A stretch of 8,529 nucleotides of DNA, taken from Oscillospiraceae bacterium (GTDB lineage Bacteria; Bacillota; Clostridia; Oscillospirales; Ruminococcaceae). Position numbers and translations under genes: made by a program. Every line of letters begins with the position of its first letter. The first letter of the stretch is position 1. The stretch is from positions 1-8,529 of the forward strand of contig JAAWBP010000039.1 in NCBI GenBank assembly GCA_022792755.1. Direction: 5' to 3'. Positions 5,959 to 8,529 of this stretch are shown piece by piece. The notes below the pieces were generated by a model, which ran no database searches, was not told the origin of the DNA, and saw only the letters and a program-made list of their open reading frames with translations.

Positions 5959-8529
5959 ATGGGGATTCTTGATAAAATCATCGGCACATACTCCACCCGG
6001 GAGATGAAGCGGATCAAGCCGATCATGCAGCAGGTGCTGGATCTGGAGCACATCTACTCGGAAATGAGCGACGCCGAACTGAAGTCGCAAACCAACATCC
6101 TGCGCCACCGCTATGAGGACGGCGCCAGCCTCGACCTGCTTCTGCCGGAGGCTTTTGCCACCTGCCGAGAGGCCGCATGGCGCGTCCTCGGGATGAAGCA
6201 CTTCCCGGTGCAGATCATCGGCGGGATCGTCCTCCATCAAGGGCGGATATCCGAAATGAAAACCGGTGAAGGAAAGACGCTGGTCTCCACTCTTCCCGCC
6301 TATCTGAACGCTTTGACCGGCAAAGGCGTCCACATTGTGACCGTCAACGACTACCTCGCCACCCGCGACTCGGAATGGATGGGGAAGGTCTACAATTTTC
6401 TCGGCCTCACCGTCGGTCTGATCGTCCACGATATGGACAACGACCAGCGCCGCGCCGCCTACAACTGCGACATCACCTATGGAACCAACAACGAGCTCGG
6501 GTTCGACTACCTGCGGGACAACATGGTGATCTACAAAGAAAACAAGGTTCAGCGCGGCTTCCACTATGCCATTGTGGATGAGGTGGACTCCATCCTGATC
6601 GACGAGGCCCGCACCCCGCTCATCATTTCCGGCCAGGGCGACAAATCCACCGAGCTCTATAACGTTGCCGACAGCTTTGCAAGGCGGTTGAAAGTCCACA
6701 AAGTCACCGAACTTGACGACAAAGAAGAGATCGACGAAACCATCGACGCCGACTATATTGTCGACGAAAAGGCTAAAACCGCCACCCTCACCCCCCGCGG
6801 CGTCAAAAAAGCGGAGGAGTTTTTTCACGTCGACAACCTGATGGATGCGGATAACATGACCGTCCTTCACCACGTCAACCAGGCGATCCGCGCTTACGGC
6901 ATCATGCACCGGGATGTCGACTATGTCGTCAAGGACGGCGAAGTGATCATCGTCGACGAGTTTACCGGCCGCCTGATGATGGGGCGCCGGTACAACGAGG
7001 GGCTCCATCAGGCGATCGAGGCCAAGGAAGGTGTCAATGTCATGCGGGAGTCGAAGACGCTTGCGACCATCACCTTCCAGAATTTCTTCCGCCTATATGA
7101 AAAGCTCTCCGGTATGACCGGCACCGCGATGACGGAAGAAAATGAATTCCGTGAAATTTACAAGCTCGACGTCATCGAGATCCCGACCAACAAGCCGGTG
7201 ATCCGAAAAGACAACCCTGACGTCATTTACAAAACCGAAAACGCCAAATTCAACGCCGTCATCGACCAGATCGCCGCCTGCCACGAGAAGGGGCAGCCGG
7301 TTTTGGTCGGTACCGTGTCCATCGATAAATCGGAGCACCTGAGCTCCATGCTCAAGCGCAAAGGGATCAGGCACGAAGTCCTCAATGCGAAATACCATGA
7401 AAAAGAGGCGGAGATCATCGCGCAGGCGGGCAAAAAAGGCGCCGTCACCATCGCCACCAACATGGCGGGGCGCGGCACCGATATCGCCCTGGGCGGAAAC
7501 CCGGAATACCTTGCAAAGCACGACATGCGCAAGCAGGGCTATACCGAGGAGATGATTGCCCAGGCCACCAGTTTTGCGGAAACCGACAGCGATGAGATTC
7601 TCGAGGCGCGCAAGACCTACCAGGAGCTCAACGCCAAATACAAAGAGGAAATCCGGCCGGAGGCGGAAGCGGTCAAAGAAGCGGGCGGCCTGTTTATCCT
7701 CGGCACCGAGCGACATGAATCGCGGCGGATCGACAACCAGCTCCGCGGGCGGTCAGGGCGCCAGGGAGATCCCGGTGAAAGCCGCTTCTTCCTCTCCGCC
7801 GAAGACGACCTGATGCGTCTGTTCGGCGGCGAACGGATCCAGAACGTGATGAACGCGCTGAACATCGAAGAAGACCAGCCGATCGAAAACCGGATGCTCA
7901 GCAACTCCATCGAAAGTGCGCAGCGCCGGGTGGAGGGGCGGAACTTCTCGATCCGCAAAAACGTCCTCCAGTACGACGACGTGATGAACCGCCAGCGCGA
8001 AATCATCTATGGGCAGCGCGCCACCGTTCTCAACGGCGACGACATCCACGAAAGCATCCTTTCTATGATTAAGGAGACGATTGAAGAGACGGTCAACCAT
8101 TATCTCCCCGACGCCGAAGTGCATGACAACTGGAACATCACTGGCCTGCGCGACCATTACATGGGGTATTTGACGGAGCCGGGCGACATGAACTACACCG
8201 TCCACGAGCTGGCCGACATGGAAAAAACTGATCTTTCTTCCCAGCTGGTCGACAAGGCGATGAAGCTCTATGAAGAGCGTGAAAAACTCTTCGGCTCAGA
8301 GCTTCTTCGGGAGCTCGAGCGGGTGATCCTGCTCAAAACCGTCGACACCAAGTGGATCGACCACATCGACGCGATGGACGAACTCCGCCGTGGGATCAAC
8401 CTGCGCGCCTACGGACAGCGCGATCCTGTCGTAGAATACCGTCTGGAAGGCTTCGATATGTTTGACGAGATGGTGGAGTCCATCCGCGCGGATACCGTCC
8501 GCCTCCTGCTGACGGTTCAGCTCAGGTCG
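5959..8529 (+). CDS. secA: Preprotein translocase ATPase SecA (3' end beyond window)
   Basis: SecA is the cytosolic/peripheral-membrane motor that pushes unfolded preproteins through SecYEG using ATP. The 857 codons visible carry the family in order: Walker A MKTGEGKT (100-107), VNDYLATRD (129-137), the DEVD Walker B box (207-210) with SILIDEARTPLI after it, the preprotein-crosslinking region (about 225-370), GMTGTAMTEE (385-394), VGTVSIDKSE (450-459), TNMAGRGTDIALGG (500-513), GTERHESRRIDNQLRGRSGR (582-601), and scaffold/wing residues including QYDDVMNRQR (671-680). About 60 residues (514-573), charged and helix-like, are inserted between TDIALGG and EAGGLFILGTERH; Bacillus SecA is much shorter here. 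The start is set by GAGGTG at 5947-5952, 6 nt before ATG. The C-terminal linker and any zinc-binding SEC-C motif are outside the window. It has its own promoter, divergent from the NifU-like operon. In many Firmicutes secA follows an hpf/raiA gene, which is not so here. Confidence 0.98.
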   Translation, partial: MGILDKIIGTYSTREMKRIKPIMQQVLDLEHIYSEMSDAELKSQTNILRHRYEDGASLDLLLPEAFATCREAAWRVLGMKHFPVQIIGGIVLHQGRISEMKTGEGKTLVSTLPAYLNALTGKGVHIVTVNDYLATRDSEWMGKVYNFLGLTVGLIVHDMDNDQRRAAYNCDITYGTNNELGFDYLRDNMVIYKENKVQRGFHYAIVDEVDSILIDEARTPLIISGQGDKSTELYNVADSFARRLKVHKVTELDDKEEIDETIDADYIVDEKAKTATLTPRGVKKAEEFFHVDNLMDADNMTVLHHVNQAIRAYGIMHRDVDYVVKDGEVIIVDEFTGRLMMGRRYNEGLHQAIEAKEGVNVMRESKTLATITFQNFFRLYEKLSGMTGTAMTEENEFREIYKLDVIEIPTNKPVIRKDNPDVIYKTENAKFNAVIDQIAACHEKGQPVLVGTVSIDKSEHLSSMLKRKGIRHEVLNAKYHEKEAEIIAQAGKKGAVTIATNMAGRGTDIALGGNPEYLAKHDMRKQGYTEEMIAQATSFAETDSDEILEARKTYQELNAKYKEEIRPEAEAVKEAGGLFILGTERHESRRIDNQLRGRSGRQGDPGESRFFLSAEDDLMRLFGGERIQNVMNALNIEEDQPIENRMLSNSIESAQRRVEGRNFSIRKNVLQYDDVMNRQREIIYGQRATVLNGDDIHESILSMIKETIEETVNHYLPDAEVHDNWNITGLRDHYMGYLTEPGDMNYTVHELADMEKTDLSSQLVDKAMKLYEEREKLFGSELLRELERVILLKTVDTKWIDHIDAMDELRRGINLRAYGQRDPVVEYRLEGFDMFDEMVESIRADTVRLLLTVQLRS

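Noticed and set aside
5896..7008. 370-codon minus-strand open frame opposite secA
   Set aside because: SecA coding on the other strand is certain; the antisense product, rich in V, D, H and G, is a codon-bias shadow. The same holds for the antisense frames at 7093-7716 and 7753-8205.

Overview
The window looks like a chromosomal segment from an anaerobic Gram-positive of the class Clostridia, probably a GC-rich ruminococcal or oscillospiral lineage. This is inferred from four things: a NifU-like scaffold next to a GGGtGRT-family gene, a clostridial-style SecA with a long insert, strong purine-rich ribosome binding sites, and a cytoplasmic set of plant-polysaccharide enzymes. No rRNA, tRNA, CRISPR array or mobile element was recognised.

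Layout. (1) Positions 2-3726, plus strand, carbohydrate use: the C-terminal end of a ROK-family sugar kinase, a CE6/SASA-type carbohydrate acetylesterase, a GH8 reducing-end xylose-releasing exo-oligoxylanase joined to it by an ATGA overlap, a hairpin terminator, a 12-bp palindrome, and a GH63-like (alpha/alpha)6-barrel glycosidase. None of the complete enzymes shows a signal peptide. They therefore probably act in the cytoplasm on imported acetylated xylo-oligosaccharides and related fragments, with the kinase handling released sugar. (2) Positions 3727-3975: a short orphan reading frame and a perfect 18-bp hairpin with T runs on both strands, serving the two convergent units as a bidirectional terminator. 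(3) Positions 3976-5685, minus strand: a two-gene operon made of a NifU/IscU-like Fe-S scaffold protein followed by a GGGtGRT-family protein of unknown function. It has a well-formed promoter with an inverted repeat over the -10 box. (4) Positions 5686-5958: a divergent promoter region. (5) Positions 5959-8529, plus strand: secA, the preprotein translocase ATPase, intact at its start and cut by the window end.

The most interesting unit is the NifU-like/GGGtGRT pair: conserved, cysteine-rich, under its own promoter, and with no established biochemical role that I know of. The GH63-like enzyme is second, because its substrate cannot be assigned although it sits in a xylan context. Three very long antisense reading frames opposite the real genes are judged to be codon-bias artefacts.
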